Source: Seminavis robusta (Eukaryota; Bacillariophyta; Bacillariophyceae; Naviculales; Naviculaceae). From it: a stretch of 64,000 nt of DNA. A program made the translations under genes and the position numbers. The notes beneath the pieces are model-generated. The model made no database searches and was not told the origin of the DNA. It worked only from the letters and a program-made list of their open reading frames with translations. Location: assembly GCA_903772945.1 (NCBI GenBank), contig CAICTM010000070.1, positions 1 through 64,000 of the forward strand, read 5' to 3'. Shown here in pieces: positions 11,346 to 23,500 of this stretch. How positions within the stretch are numbered: the stretch's first letter is position 1; each line of letters starts with the position of its first letter.

Positions 11346-12363
11346 GATCCCAGGAGTATTCTTGCTTGTTTTGTCTGTCGCGCGGACCTGATGCCAATAT
11401 CAGCATCCACAACTTTACATGTATCGTCGACGAATACCGCCTCCGGCTCAAGCGCCGTACCGTTGGTATTTAGTCAACCTATGTAGTAACAATTTCCAGT
11501 TACACGTGTTTGTTTGTTTGTTAATCTCCACCGTCATGAGGCTTTCTGGAAGCATTTACTGTAGTGGCACTTTTTAAAAATTCGGAAGACACAACTCAAT
11601 CATCGCCGTGTCAAAGATCACACCGTGACTCAATCCGGAACAAGTGTGTTTTAGATTGCAACGCGGAAGCCCATAACTTCTCCCCGACCAAACAAGGAAC
11701 AGCAATGATCTCTCACTCTGATATCCGCGAGAGCGTACCTGTGCTACTACCATGCATTCTACTTCTCACGCCATGTAAGTTAGTTGTCAAGGCTTCGGTT
11801 TGTGTCTATGGGCGGCATCCCAGTCGCTGGCTAATCATCTTCTCACGCTTCACACTTTTGTTGGACAGGTTGGATAGACTTCTTCAGGAGACTGAACCGA
11901 GCGATGGAGCAGCATTCTTCGTTGCAAAGCATGTCTTCATTGCAACATACATTTAGTTCTGGGCCATTTCAAAAACGGTGCCAAGAAGAGGTGCAGGGCA
12001 CCGAGCGTGCAGATCTCTGGGTGGGATTGCCTCTGACGGTGGCAATCTCCATGTTTATATCATCTGCCATTGTGGGTTTGATGGAACGGGCAGCAGCAAC
12101 GAATGACGGAACTCCCCATGTCATACCGATGTGGGTTGCCGGTAACAGCAATTCATCATCTTTCATGTAGCACAGCAGCAGCAGCCACCATGCCACTAAT
12201 CATAGTGAAGAAGACATAGATCAGTACTGCTTCGTAAAGACTACCATCTGCTACCAGTAGCTAGCTGTGGTTTAAATTATAGCGTTGCCTTTCCACAAGG
12301 TTTCTTAGTAGGAAGCTGTATCTCAGCCTGTTGCTCGATGCTATGTTCTGTCCACACCGCGCA
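11346..12363. other. Intergenic, convergent gene ends
   Basis: Lies between the SDR gene (+) and the PES-like hydrolase (-). Short open frames (such as 11564-11956 and 11904-12170) have no recognisable motif and no conserved-looking composition. Nothing else seen; taken as 3' UTRs and spacer. Confidence 0.4.
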
Positions 12364-14100
12364 TTATCGAGGGTCCTGTCCTTCCATCTTTCGGTAGTAT
12401 TCTCGGGACCAGTAAGAGAGAGGGCTCAAGCCAATTGCCTTACCATCATACCTTGGCTCCATGCCAAAGTAGATGCCTTCTCCTTCTCTTGCTACTTGCT
12501 TCATTTGCGTACGACCCATGAGTGCTTCTTTCTCCGTTCCATTGCTATTGTTTTTAGCGGATCCCTGTTGTTGTTGTTGTTCTTGTAGCTCGGCAAAGTG
12601 ACTTCTCATTTCAGCCGCCAAATCGAGACACGTCCCACAAGTGTTGGCGTGTCCCACTTGTTGGACGACATGAACGTGACAATTGGGTGAAAAGATTTGA
12701 GCCAATCGTTCCGCTTCTGCAATGGACGGCAATGTCAGATCATTTTCACCCGCCACAATGAGTGTTCGCAGGGGCTTTTGTCGTTTTTTGGGCTGTTGCT
12801 GTTGTTGTTGCTGCTGCTGCAATGCTGCCAACTGTGTTTCCATGCGTTTGCACCCCACACTCAACCATTGTTCCAGCCTCCACAGAAAGGTATCTTGCGG
12901 CATGAACTTGAGCAAAAAAGGCAAGGCAAATGCTAGTCGTCCCATGTAGGCTTCTCTCATGGGATTGTCAATCAAGCTTGGCAAGGCTTTGCCTTGAATG
13001 ATTGCCAAGAACTGTGGTAAGGAGATCTTATCCAGGAACATGGGCAACAACTTGAGAATGCCAAAAAAGTAGAGCATCGGAGGAAGCTCTCCAACGGGTG
13101 GTCCTTCGGCTGCTAAGCGAGATCTATCAAAACAAGTGGCAGCATTGACGAGGACCAAGCCCTGCAGATTGATATTATTGTGGCTATTGTTGGACGACGA
13201 AGAAGAAGAGTCCTCTGTAAGAGCAAGAGCCACTTCCAATGCGAGAATGCCGCCAAAGCTTTCACCCGCCAAGTAGACAGGTCTTTGGCTACCTTGATGA
13301 TTGTGGCTGGTGGATGAAGCTGTTCTGCCGGTATTTTTTGACCGACTAGTCTTTTGTTTTGGGGCGTGGTTTGAATTGCCATTGTTGTTGTTGTTATTGT
13401 TATCGTTGTTGTTGTTGTTTCGTTTGAGAAAGCTGGAAAAGATGTTGGTGGACGGGGACGATGACGTGGACGCTTGTTGATGTTCCGGGGACTGTGGAGC
13501 ATGCTCCTGTTCCTGCGAATGGCTGTCACTGTTGGTACTATCTGATTTGAGAAACTCCACAATGGTTTGCTTCAGGTCATTAAAAGTGGATCGATCATCC
13601 ATGGAGGAGACGAGACATCGGATTTCAAAGAGACTGTGCAGCTCTGGATACTGAAAGAAAGCGGACAGGTAGGTACCATCAAAGCCAGGAACGTATAGAA
13701 GAAGTGGCTTTTCTGTAGTCTTGCCTTGTTCAAAATCTTCCACGGCAGGAGGGTATCCAAATTCCAGCAGGGGAGAAGCAAAGCGGATATCCATGTTGCC
13801 TTTCTGGGGGTCAGAGTCGGAAGCATAAGATTGCTTGGATTCCTCCTCTGTTATTAGAAACTGGTTCTGTTGTTGTTGACTGTCGCTCTCTGATAGGATG
13901 CTGTTGGTCTCAATCGCCATGTAACGGCCACTGCATGTACTGATTAGCCCTCTCTCATCAACAGTGGACTGTTTCCACGAAGAAACACAAGAAGCATGAA
14001 ATCCGTGGCTTTCTCTAGCGTAGAAACAAACCGCTGCGGCCAACGCGAAAGATTGCCTCTTCCTCTGCCCATGGCATTTCCTCCTTTGAGTCGTCATCAT
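12364..14100 (-). CDS. Phytyl-ester-synthase-like alpha/beta hydrolase
   Basis: A 578-residue protein of the esterase/lipase/thioesterase branch that includes plant PES1/PES2 (plastid phytyl ester and triacylglycerol synthesis). Shared landmarks: LLYVPGFDGTYLS, the nucleophile elbow AGESFGGILAL (Ser near 280), LVLVNAATCFDRS, DTFLWRLEQWLSVGC, the acid region VAGENDLTLPS (Asp near 452) and the His region QVGHANTCG (near 484). The N-terminus has a hydrophobic signal (SFALAAAVCFYA) followed by SHGFHAS, close to the diatom plastid ASAFAP-type motif, so plastid location is inferred. Unlike plant PES, no C-terminal acyltransferase domain is present. An Asn tract and Gln tracts interrupt loops. The start is the first ATG (14100); upstream codons are non-ATG. 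Confidence 0.8.
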   Translation of the reverse strand: MMTTQRRKCHGQRKRQSFALAAAVCFYARESHGFHASCVSSWKQSTVDERGLISTCSGRYMAIETNSILSESDSQQQQNQFLITEEESKQSYASDSDPQKGNMDIRFASPLLEFGYPPAVEDFEQGKTTEKPLLLYVPGFDGTYLSAFFQYPELHSLFEIRCLVSSMDDRSTFNDLKQTIVEFLKSDSTNSDSHSQEQEHAPQSPEHQQASTSSSPSTNIFSSFLKRNNNNNDNNNNNNNGNSNHAPKQKTSRSKNTGRTASSTSHNHQGSQRPVYLAGESFGGILALEVALALTEDSSSSSSNNSHNNINLQGLVLVNAATCFDRSRLAAEGPPVGELPPMLYFFGILKLLPMFLDKISLPQFLAIIQGKALPSLIDNPMREAYMGRLAFALPFLLKFMPQDTFLWRLEQWLSVGCKRMETQLAALQQQQQQQQQPKKRQKPLRTLIVAGENDLTLPSIAEAERLAQIFSPNCHVHVVQQVGHANTCGTCLDLAAEMRSHFAELQEQQQQQGSAKNNSNGTEKEALMGRTQMKQVAREGEGIYFGMEPRYDGKAIGLSPLSYWSREYYRKMEGQDPR

Positions 14101-14939
14101 TATAATTTTATGCACTAGACGAACCTAAAAGGTAGACACTCGAGCTTTCGTGGATATCTTTTTCTGCGTGTGTTCTATGTATGAGCCAACCGAATGAAAT
14201 CCTTTTCTTTGCCAGGACTATCGATCGATCGTTTGTTGGATCAACATCCATCATTCGAAGCTCAGCCAGAACCAAACTGATAACACGAGCAAGTTGAAGT
14301 TGGTTTTGCCGATATTAATCGTAACCCTAATGAAGCAAGCCTCATTTTTTGGCTTCGAAGTCAGCGGATGACTGAAATCAAACAGAGCTTTGCGGTGGGT
14401 AATGGACAATGGCTCTTTGGAATTGACTGTTGCAGGTTCCTATAGCTTCCCCTACCCAAGCCCAAGTAGAAGTAAGTTGCCTCCAATCAAAGTTGCAATG
14501 CCCCTTGAGCCTACCGTATCTCGAGTATTTTCACTGTTTTCATATGATCATTCAAGGTCAACCCAAACCCAAGCTCCATGCAGTAGCTTGCTAGCTAGTG
14601 GCTGGCCAGCTCTAACTTGTAATGTACCTACCGCTGCAAGTATTTCTATGTACGACTCTACAGTAGTAGACGACCAAGCACTGAAATTGTACCGCTTCTA
14701 AAGATATCGCTACAGAAGTTTCTCCGCGACCCCGAAGTCGCTCCATCTTGATCGCTGTGTAACAGAAGATTTACAGTACAGTCGTACCTGGTACCGGTAC
14801 AGCCACGGTGTACGGTGTGGGTGTGCGGGGGTATCGCGTTTTCCAAGATCTTTCGAAGAAAAACTGCTTGGCATGCTGTTGTTGTTTTGGATCTGTTCGT
14901 TGATTCGATTCACTTTCTGCTTTGAGGGGGAAAACTAAG
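14101..14939. other. Divergent intergenic/promoter region
   Basis: Shared upstream region of the minus-strand hydrolase and the plus-strand membrane protein. It contains TACCGGTAC, GATCGATCGATCG and CTAGCTAG palindromes but no motif I can call as a regulator site. Small open frames here look random. Confidence 0.35.
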
Positions 14940-16138
14940 ATGATGATCCCTGACACCTTAACTTTGGTTTGGTCCGTACCAGCCATGGCTTTTTTCTTGA
15001 TTTGGTCGCTGGAAAGATGCTACCACTTTTTGCTACCCTTGGACAGCATCAGTGCTGTGAACAATTGGATCTTTCTACCCCACCATCGCAATGGTACCAT
15101 TTGGGGAGAAGGGGGTGACGGGTTCTACGGTTTCTATGGCCTCTGGTACCAAGATGACCTTCGATTCTATACCATTCGTATTCACGTGTTTTGCGCCACC
15201 GTTTCGGGTATCCTCGTTGCAATGAATTTGTTCTTTGGAAAAGAGCTCGCAACGACACGTAGAACCACAGGAAAACCTCATCCAGGTGCCCCAATCCACA
15301 AGACGTTGGGATGGGTCACGGTATATCTTTCCGTGATCAACTTGGTAACCAGTTTCTACGTTCTCTGGGGCATGGGCATGCTAGGGGCTGGCGCTGCTGG
15401 CGAGAAAACGGACAAGGCAGCTTGGGTGATAATGGCGCTCTCGCTGCCACCAGGACGGTTAAGTAAAAGTTGACTTTGGGGAAAATGGGGTTTTCGAAAG
15501 GAAAAGTGTTGAAGTTTTGAATTTTTAGATTTAACAGCACTGAAACTGTTGAAATTGGTTCAACACTGTTGAATCTCCTATAAACACTAATTCAACAGAG
15601 ATTTAACACTTTTCAACAGAGATTCAACACTTATTCAACAACTTCCACACTTCCACTGACTATAGATTCAACAGTGATTCAACAGGGTTTCAACACGATT
15701 CAACACTTATTCAACAGTTTTTCAACAATTATGAACCTCTTTTCAACACTTTTCAACAAGGGTGAAAAGTAGACAAATTGTTTAAGAATAGGGGAACCTT
15801 CAAGTCCAGTTGACCCAAAAATCCAACTTTTTCCACTTTTACTTAACCGTCCAGGCATTTACTATGCCCAACAAAAAAACTGGAAGTTGCACCGAATGTG
15901 CATGATCCTTTTTGCAGGAGCCTTGTTCTTTATTCCTTTCCAGAGATTCATCTGGGCCGTAGGCAACACTTTCTTGTATGATGTGGAAGATTTCCCTGAT
16001 TTCTTTGGTGCCTACTTTGCATGGGTTGATACGACAATCTGGATGGCGTTTTTTGGTAGTCTAGGAGTTGCAGCAGCATATGCTTGGTCTGATCCTCTTG
16101 GCAGTGGAAGTGATGCTGTCAAGAACAAGAAAGTCTGA
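14940..16138 (+). CDS. Polytopic membrane protein, DUF2306-like
   Basis: A 268-residue membrane protein in two exons, 14940-15462 and 15855-16138. Hydrophobic segments lie near residues 5-25 (LVWSVPAMAFFLIWSL), 80-98, 123-150 (TLGWVTVYLSVINLVTSFYV), 185-205 (MILFAGALFFIPFQRFIWAV) and 230-250. Two conserved-looking His sites (HKTLGW and KLHRMCMI) match the pattern of the DUF2306 family of predicted membrane proteins; that call is by eye. The intron is a TIR-bounded element (separate entry). Splicing GTAAAA at 15463 to CAG at 15854 keeps frame and adds Arg-Leu-Ser relative to an uninterrupted LPPGIYYAQ. ATGs at 14940 and 14943 are equally good starts. Role unknown. Confidence 0.7.
15453..15852. 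mobile_element. Introner-like MITE forming an intron
   Basis: A 400-bp non-coding element with perfect 18-bp terminal inverted repeats: GGACGGTTAAGTAAAAGT at 15453-15470 and its exact reverse complement at 15835-15852. If the repeat is taken as 17 bp, the flanks are CAG at 15451-15453 and CAG at 15852-15854, a possible 3-bp target duplication. Removing the element with one CAG restores an open frame (Pro-Pro-Gly-Ile-Tyr-Tyr). The splice acceptor is the right CAG and the donor GTAAAA lies inside the left repeat. This is the arrangement described for introners derived from non-autonomous DNA transposons. No transposase is encoded. Confidence 0.8.
15507..15770. repeat. Dispersed TTCAACA motif array inside the introner-like element
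   Basis: The interior of the element is packed with copies of TTCAACA/TTCAACAG/TTCAACAC, mostly in plus orientation after about 15558 and as the complement TGTTGAA before it, spaced irregularly by roughly 8-20 nt. Such subterminal or internal repeated words in small DNA transposons often bind transposase, which is inference here. They could also be drift of a short tandem repeat. Confidence 0.75.
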
Positions 16139-17108
16139 CCATAGATTGGAACGCCAACCGTACTAGTAAGAGATAATATCCTGTGAAGCCATCGACTAGC
16201 TAGATAGAGGTATGTCGGCGGAATCAATCAGAGAAGCCGCCGGAGGTACCGGTACTGGAGAGCTACTGTATATGTGGTGGTAAAGAACCTCACTCAGAGG
16301 ACTGAGTCACTCTCGACTCCCTGATCACCCTTCAAGAATGAAGATGCTGATGTGACAGTCGTGGAAGCTCTAGAGTTGTTTCGTCAGTACGGTATGCACA
16401 TTGGAAAAATTCTGTAGGTAGCTACTGGAAGACTCCGAAGCTGGTCTTTCTACTCGGCAGCTTACTTTGCAATGATTTCCTGCTATGACTGAGTCAATCT
16501 GGTCTCCTAGCTAGGTCTATACACTCATAACTCTACACTGGGCTCTCTCCTGACTGGTACCGGTACATCTACATGATACGGTGGTCTGGTTCCTTCATTT
16601 CAGCTACCTGTACCCATCTTTGCCTTTGAGGCTACCCCGCCATTCCCCCAAGACAGGTACATGTACCACGTTTGCACCACCTGTTCCAACCGAGCCTTGT
16701 CCTGAGCTCGGTCTCCTGTTCCCCAAAGCTTGGCCTATTGCTGGTTTTGGAACAACTACTTATCCGCTTCCCCGCCCCCACGATTTCAGAATTGAGTTCC
16801 CTCCTCCTTTGAAGCCCTTCTCCCAAGAGGGGGCTTCACATGTCCTGCTGGCTTTTTATGCATTGTTCACAAAAAAAGGTTAGGGATGCGATCTCTGGAC
16901 GAAAATCACCCGGAAGTTGAGGTTTCCCACTGCCCCCAATCATCCATCTCATTCGTCGAGGTTTGCAAATCCATGTCAGAGTTCAAAAGAAAGGACATCA
17001 TCGGAGGGTTGTTGAATTTATGGATTGGCCAAACTCTAGCAAGCTAGTAGGTAGCCAATACTCCCATTATCCATCTCTTATTTCACAACAGCAATTACTA
17101 GTACCAAG
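16139..17108. other. Intergenic
   Basis: No gene seen. Contains TACCGGTAC and CTAGCTAG-type palindromes. Open frames at 16581-16883 and on the opposite strand lack coding character. Confidence 0.4.
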
Positions 17109-19529
17109 ATGACAAGATATTGTGGTTTTCCCAAGAGAAGAGACGTTTGTCTCCTGACAGTTGCCCTACTGATACCATCGCTTCAAGCGTTTCAAGTTCC
17201 AGCACACTGTCATTGGCCAAACGGCAGAATACCAATACAACAACGAGTTCGTGGACTGTATCAGTCACTGCAGCAAGAGCAACAAGATTCTGCCACATCA
17301 GTGGGGGTAGTGTTGAAGAAGGAAAACCCCACCTTGGATGATAAGAATAACAAGAGACTAGTGGAACAAAGCATTGTCCAATTGGGCCGCAAGGGTTTGA
17401 CAGATGAAGCCCTGGCCGTGTACTACGAACAACCAGCACCCACCCTTCGGATCATGAACGGTGCCATTGATGCGTGCGCCAGAGCACGTCCTACTCGATT
17501 GGACAAGGCCTTTCAGATACTGCAAGAACAGGAGACTAGGTTGCGGCCCAATGTGTTCACTTTTGGAGCTTTAATGAGTGCCTGTGCCAGGGCAAGAAAA
17601 GGAGACAAGGCTAGGGCCCTGCTTAAATCCATGCAGGTAAGTTATATACCTTGCTAATGGCTCTATTATACCATTTTTGTTGGATGGCCATCTTTTTTGG
17701 ATGGCCAGTCCTGACTGTTCTGATGTATAAAGGCTTACTCATGGGTTCTTTCTTGTTTGTTTGTTTTCTGTGCTTTTAACATTTTTTTATTAACCATGCA
17801 GGAAAAGTACGGCGTGATACCCAATGCTGTGGTTTACTCTACGGCCATTGCAGCTGTGGCTCGAAACGATCCACCTCAACCACAAGTGGCACTCGCACTC
17901 TTGAAGGAAGCCACCGAAAAACACAACCTCATCATGAACATTGTCGGATACAATGCCGCCATTTCCGCCTGTGCACGGGCGGGCGATTGGAAACGTGCCA
18001 CTGCTTTGCTGGAACAACTAGAAGACGACAATAACAACAATGGTGCACAGCCCGATCATGTCACCTATGGGACCGTCCTGTCCGCTTGCGAAAAGGGAGA
18101 AAAATGGGATCTCGTACTCGAATATGCCGATCAAATGGAAGCAAAGGGACTGACGTTGGATGTGCTGGCATTGACTTCGGCACTCAAAGCATGTCAACAA
18201 CTAGCAAAGGCGAAGCAAGCGCTGCACTATCTCGACGTTATGAAACAGCAACAACAAAAGGCTACCTCGACGTCCTATTATTTTACCCGAAAAACATCCG
18301 GAAGGAAACGAAAAGGAGCCAAACAAGCACTGCTGGGACCCGATCCAGTAGCCTATCGATTGGCCATTTCAGCGTGTGCCCGTGGTGGTGCGTGGAAGGA
18401 AGGGATTGGACTATTAAACGACTTTGAAGAAGCAACGGGACAACCTCCGGATGTCATGGCCTATACTGCCGCCATTACGGGTTGCGAATATGCTGGGGAG
18501 TGGAGACGCGCCTTTGGCTTGTTGGACGTCATGCGGAAGAACGGAGTCGAACCCAACGAGGTCACCATGACCGCGATTATCGGAGCATGCGCCGTGGCGT
18601 GTGCACGAGAAACGAACAGTGTTACCTTTCGAGATTCCACACCCATGCCATTGCCGCAGCACAAGGCCCTGCAACTACTCAAAGTGCTAAAGAACGACGA
18701 CACGGTGGTCAAACCCAATATCAACGTGTACAATGCCGCCATTCGCGTGTGTGCCGAAGCCTGCGATTTGAAACGAGCCCTGCTCTTGATGAAAGATCTC
18801 CGCGAACAGGGTCTGGAGCCAACCATCGTGACGTTCGGAACTCTCATGACGGCGTCGGAACGTGCCGAAAGTATCGACGGAGCTAACATTGTCTTTCGGA
18901 CCATGAAGGAGCAGCAGATTGAACCCAATGAAATCATTTATGGTGCTGCCATTAGTTGCTGCCGCAAAGCACGGCAGTCGGAACGTGCCTTTTTGTTACT
19001 GCGTAAAATGATTCGCGATGGATTGTCGCCCAACGTGGCAACCTTCAACACGGCCATTGTGGCTCAGGTGGAGGGTCGACCGGTGGAGAAATGCATGGAT
19101 CGTGCCATTACAATCTACAAGATCATGACATCCAAAAACCACACAATGGCGCGTCCCAATCGTGGAACGTTTAATCTATTGATTCGGGGGTTGGCGAGTG
19201 CCAAGAAACCATTGGAAGCGGAAGCTTTATTGCGAAAGATGGGCGAAGCTGGGTACGTTCAGGAGGTGGAACTGTATGCTGCGACCGTGACGGCCTACGA
19301 ACGCAACGGGCAGCCACTCAAGGCGCTCCGATTAATGGAATCCATGCGAGAAGACGGGTACGACTTTTACGACATTGAAGTGCTCAATGCAGCCTTCAAA
19401 AAGGCAGTGAAACTTGTCAATGTTGTGGGGCGTGGACTGTCTCCGGGTGAACAGCAGGAAAGTAGCGCGCTGTCTGGTGGCATTGAGGACAATGCTGATG
19501 ATGATGATGACGACGACGACGACGCTTGA
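17109..19529 (+). CDS. Plastid-type pentatricopeptide repeat protein
   Basis: A 751-residue PPR protein in two exons, 17109-17636 and 17802-19529; the phase-0 intron has GTAAGT and TGCAG ends. The N-terminus is a signal peptide (LLTVALLIPSLQA) followed by FQVPA, matching the diatom rule of Phe at the transit-peptide start, so plastid import is inferred. From about residue 115 to 690 run many 35-residue helical hairpin repeats (P class), e.g. NVFTFGALMSACARARKGDK, DVMAYTAAITGCEYAGEWRR and NVATFNTAIVAQVEGRP. P-class PPR proteins bind organelle RNA and affect its stability, splicing or translation. No E, DYW or SMR tail is seen. The C-terminus is an Asp run. The RNA target cannot be named here. 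Confidence 0.88.
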
Positions 19530-20513
19530 AGATGATGAGAAACTAACTAGAAAATAGACTCGACTGGCTACTCTAATATACATGTACAGAATATGCACTG
19601 CAATTACTACCGTATCCTAGACTGCATTGGACTGATGGTTGCTACTGTAGAAGTCATGGCATAGAAGAAGTGCCAAAACCCTGCAAGCAAGTCCACAAAC
19701 AGGCGATGGACACACGTCTCCTTGCAAGAAGGTTACCAAGAAGCATACCTTCCAAGGGACTCTCCCAATGATTGCTACTAGCTAGCTAGTAGGTCCCCAT
19801 TGAATTATCTTAACATACTGTTCATTTCATCTGCTTCACCAGATGATCCTTCTCCATATGAAGCAAGCTTCATATACTGAATGTGCTTGGTCAGGGGTGA
19901 CCTCGGTTCCAATTTCGGAAAAATGAATGCTGGCCAAAATGTGAGGCGCTGAACTCGGAAGCAGCCAAAGATGGATGCGAATGTCTAAATAAAAGTGGCA
20001 CATGAAATTTGTGACGAGCCAGCCACGAGCTCTCTAAATCTTTCGGCTAAATACCAAGCTACTCTCTCCAAAACTGTACCCCCTCGACCTCCACTTCAAC
20101 CAGCCACCACACTGCGAGGTGATTGGAAGAGAAACCAAAGCCCTGATCGTCCAGGAGTAGCTAGTTGAGCCATCATCTTCTAATAGAAGCATTGCACATG
20201 CCATCAGATGAGACAGAGACGACCATTGAGAGACCAAAAGGGTGTGATGGAGTCGAAGGGAACTGATTGTGCTGACTGGCCTTGTTGTGGGGATGGCATT
20301 AGAAGTGTTTCTGTTTCAAGGGATGAAACAATGAGAAAGCCACGACAACTGAACAAGCAACCAGAGTATGCACGAGTGGGGATAGATTCCACGAGAGGGG
20401 ATATTACGAACATTGCCAGGAACATCAGAACCCATAAAAGTGACAGTTGGAGAGGGAGAAAGACTACTGATAATAGTACCAAGAGCGGGAGGATACCCCT
20501 GCTGAGAGACAAG
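19530..20513. other. Intergenic and upstream of gene B
   Basis: The frame of gene B is open back to an ATG at 20208, adding 102 residues with no signal peptide or domain; this is treated as 5' leader. The rest holds no recognisable gene. Confidence 0.35.
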
Positions 20514-23500
20514 ATGCACGCACACGTACTGATACCCTCCCGAAGGCCATGGCTACCATGTTGGAGATGGATCAGCATCATGCTAGTGATTTGCATCACT
20601 GCCACTCATCCAGCTTTAGCTCAGACTGAGCCCTTTTTAAAGCCGGTATCTTTTGAGGAGTGTCGCATGTACATGTCTCTTGCGGATCTCGATCAAAATG
20701 GAGGGATGAATCGGGATCCTGAGTACATTCGCTACCTCAACTTTTGGACGGCTGATATGTATGGCAATACACCATTTGATTGGCTAAGTCCTCCACTCAT
20801 CTTGAACTTTGAAAACAATGCCAATTCCAATGGCGAAATCAGTGTCGCGGGCGCACAACCAGGGGTAGTCCCGAGTACAACGCAAGCTGCTTTTCAACTG
20901 CAGTTCTGTGAAAACACTAGGAGTTCTCTGGGAGTGGATCTGGGAATCACACCGGCACCAACCAATGCACCAACTCGTCTACCGACGTTACCGCCCACAC
21001 CGTCCCCCACGGCCCCCCCAACAACAAGCCCGCCATCGCCATCCCCCACAAACCAACCCACAAACCCTCCAACCAATAATCCCACACGTGTCCCAACAAC
21101 AGCACCCCCAAATCCCGCTGGCACACAGGAACCAGGTACGGGAACGGCTCCACCCAACTCGGGGCCCATGACAAATCCACCAACGAATCCACCATCGGAT
21201 CCTCTTACACCCGTGGCGACAAACCCACCCCAGCCCGGAACCACCCCAAACCCATCGCCCGCATCCATGATGACCGGTGCTCCATCGGTTTCGACGCCAC
21301 AAACTCCAATACCGACTGGGCCACCGGTGTATCAACCCATGTCCTTTACAGAATGCCGCATTTACATGGCTGTTGCTGATCAGACACGAGATAGCAACTT
21401 GTCCAGTGAGGAATACGTCAGGTTCATCAATCGGATAGGGGGGACCAGCTATGGGACCTTTACCAACATGCCGCCGAACATTCGAGACACCTTCATCCGA
21501 TTGGCGCCAGACGGACAAATCAACATTGAAGGAGCACGACCGGGACAAGAACTTTCCCCTGGTCAGGAAACTTTTTTGCGACAAGTGTGTGTGGAATCCG
21601 AAAACGCGGTCATTGAAGCCAATGGGTTTGGGACGCTCCGACCCACGACCGCCTTTGTCCAGCCGCCGTCGATTCCACCCACCATTATGCCAATCACCAC
21701 GCCCATGCCCACGGTATCCTTTGGCAATATGCCCATACCAACGATCACACCGCCACCAGGGACAGCCCCAGTCATTCAACCTACGCCGATCACTGGAGCC
21801 CCCACCACCCAACCAACTCCTGGTGGTGGCGGCCCCGAAACCAGCAGCCCGACCCCGGGCAGCAACATTCCCGGAACCAGTGGCCCCACGGCAGGGACCA
21901 TGTCGCCAGGGCCCGAGGGAGAGCGCGTCATGATTCGCTCCTCTTTCAACATTTACAATACAGCAGGGGTCACAGCTCAAGCTCTTGGAAGCCCAACAAA
22001 TAGTGACCGAATTGGGTTGACTCGTGCGTATGATAGTATGGTACGAGATGTGCTGGATGCCGAATCTGGTGAAGGGGAAGCTATAGGCGTTGAGATGGGG
22101 GGCGATGGGACAGATGACACCATTGAAGAAGGTGATGGGGCAGGCGGTGAAGCTGGAACGGACCAAGAAGGGGAGGGGACAGACATGGGAACTGCAACAG
22201 ATCAAACAGGAGAAGGGACAGATCAGGGAGGCGAAGACGCTGCTTTGGAAGCTGATGGTGCTGCTTTGGAAGGTGAAGGTGCTGCTTTGGAAGGCGAGGG
22301 TGAACAGCAGGAAAATGATCAGATAGGTGATGAGTTGATTTCTGATATTGATGGTGGTCTCATCGTTCCATCCGTCGCACCAGCCCTCATGCCTGTTATG
22401 GCTGTGGCGCGTGCGGGACAAAATAGCATGTCTCCTACAGTGTCTGTAAAGATTGAAGGAATCACCGAAGTTGTCCCGGAGGCAATTGCCGAAGTCGGCG
22501 CGGCGTGGGCAAAACAGACAAAGGAGAACCGAAAAGCACAGCGTGATCCAGGAAGCGATAGCACTGACAACGCCAGAAGACAACTTGTAGCAGGCCAAAG
22601 CCGGAGAAGGTTGCAAGTGTCCCTGGTGGAAGGATCCCCGGCAATGTACAGCTTCGTGGACTCAGAATGCCCTGCCAGTGGCGTCCCGCAAGGTGCCACT
22701 TGCCAAACGGTATTTGCTGGGTACGAGGTTGCTGTCAGTGGCGGTGAAAACACCCAGATTCTGTACAATCGATTGGTGACGAACACACAGAATGCGATTG
22801 ATGAAGGCAACCTCCAGGAGGCGCTAGAAGCTGAAGATCCTACATCAGATTTGACTGTTCTTGGTGCTTCCTATCCCGTGGACCCGGGCGAACAAGCACC
22901 AACGGCACCCTCCGCTCCAACGACTTCGGTACCAGCAACTCCTGGTCCCACTGCCGCACCCACAGACTCGAACCAAACTCTATACATCGTTCTTGGGATT
23001 ATTGGTGGGGCTCTTTTGCTCGCGATACTTGTGGCTTGTGTAGTGCTCATTGTACTTGTCAGCCGTTCGAATGATAAGAAGACAGCACCATATGACCCAG
23101 AACAGCCAATCCAGACTCCGTTGTCGCCAGGGCTGAAACCAGTCGAGGAAGAGGAATCGGCCGAACTGAAGAAATTCAATGAAGAAGTTTCAGCGGGAAA
23201 GACCGGAGAAGCGAAACCCGCGGCACATTTGGGCCAGCCGGGTAAGCCAGAACCGAAACCAGCTTCAGCTCCCCCGGTTGACGTCGGAAGGTTCGAATCG
23301 CAGCCTGCCGCACCGGCGCGAGTTCCTGCATATCGACAACCTGATGATGATGAGGAGGACGACTTTGGAACAGAGGATGAGAAATCCTCATCGTGGACTG
23401 AGTCAGATGTGGGCAAGTTTCAGCTTATTGAGGCGCCTCCGCAGAGACTACCCTTGCCTGCTGCCAGTCCATCGTCACCTGCGGCTGACCAGACGGATTT

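Noticed and set aside
17637-17801. A second TIR-type intron in the PPR gene
   Set aside because: No terminal inverted repeats at its ends; it looks like an ordinary spliceosomal intron.
20988-22616. Antisense frame of 542 codons in gene B
   Set aside because: It mirrors Pro/Thr/Gly-rich coding sequence of B, has no domain, and B's sense frame has clear paralogues.
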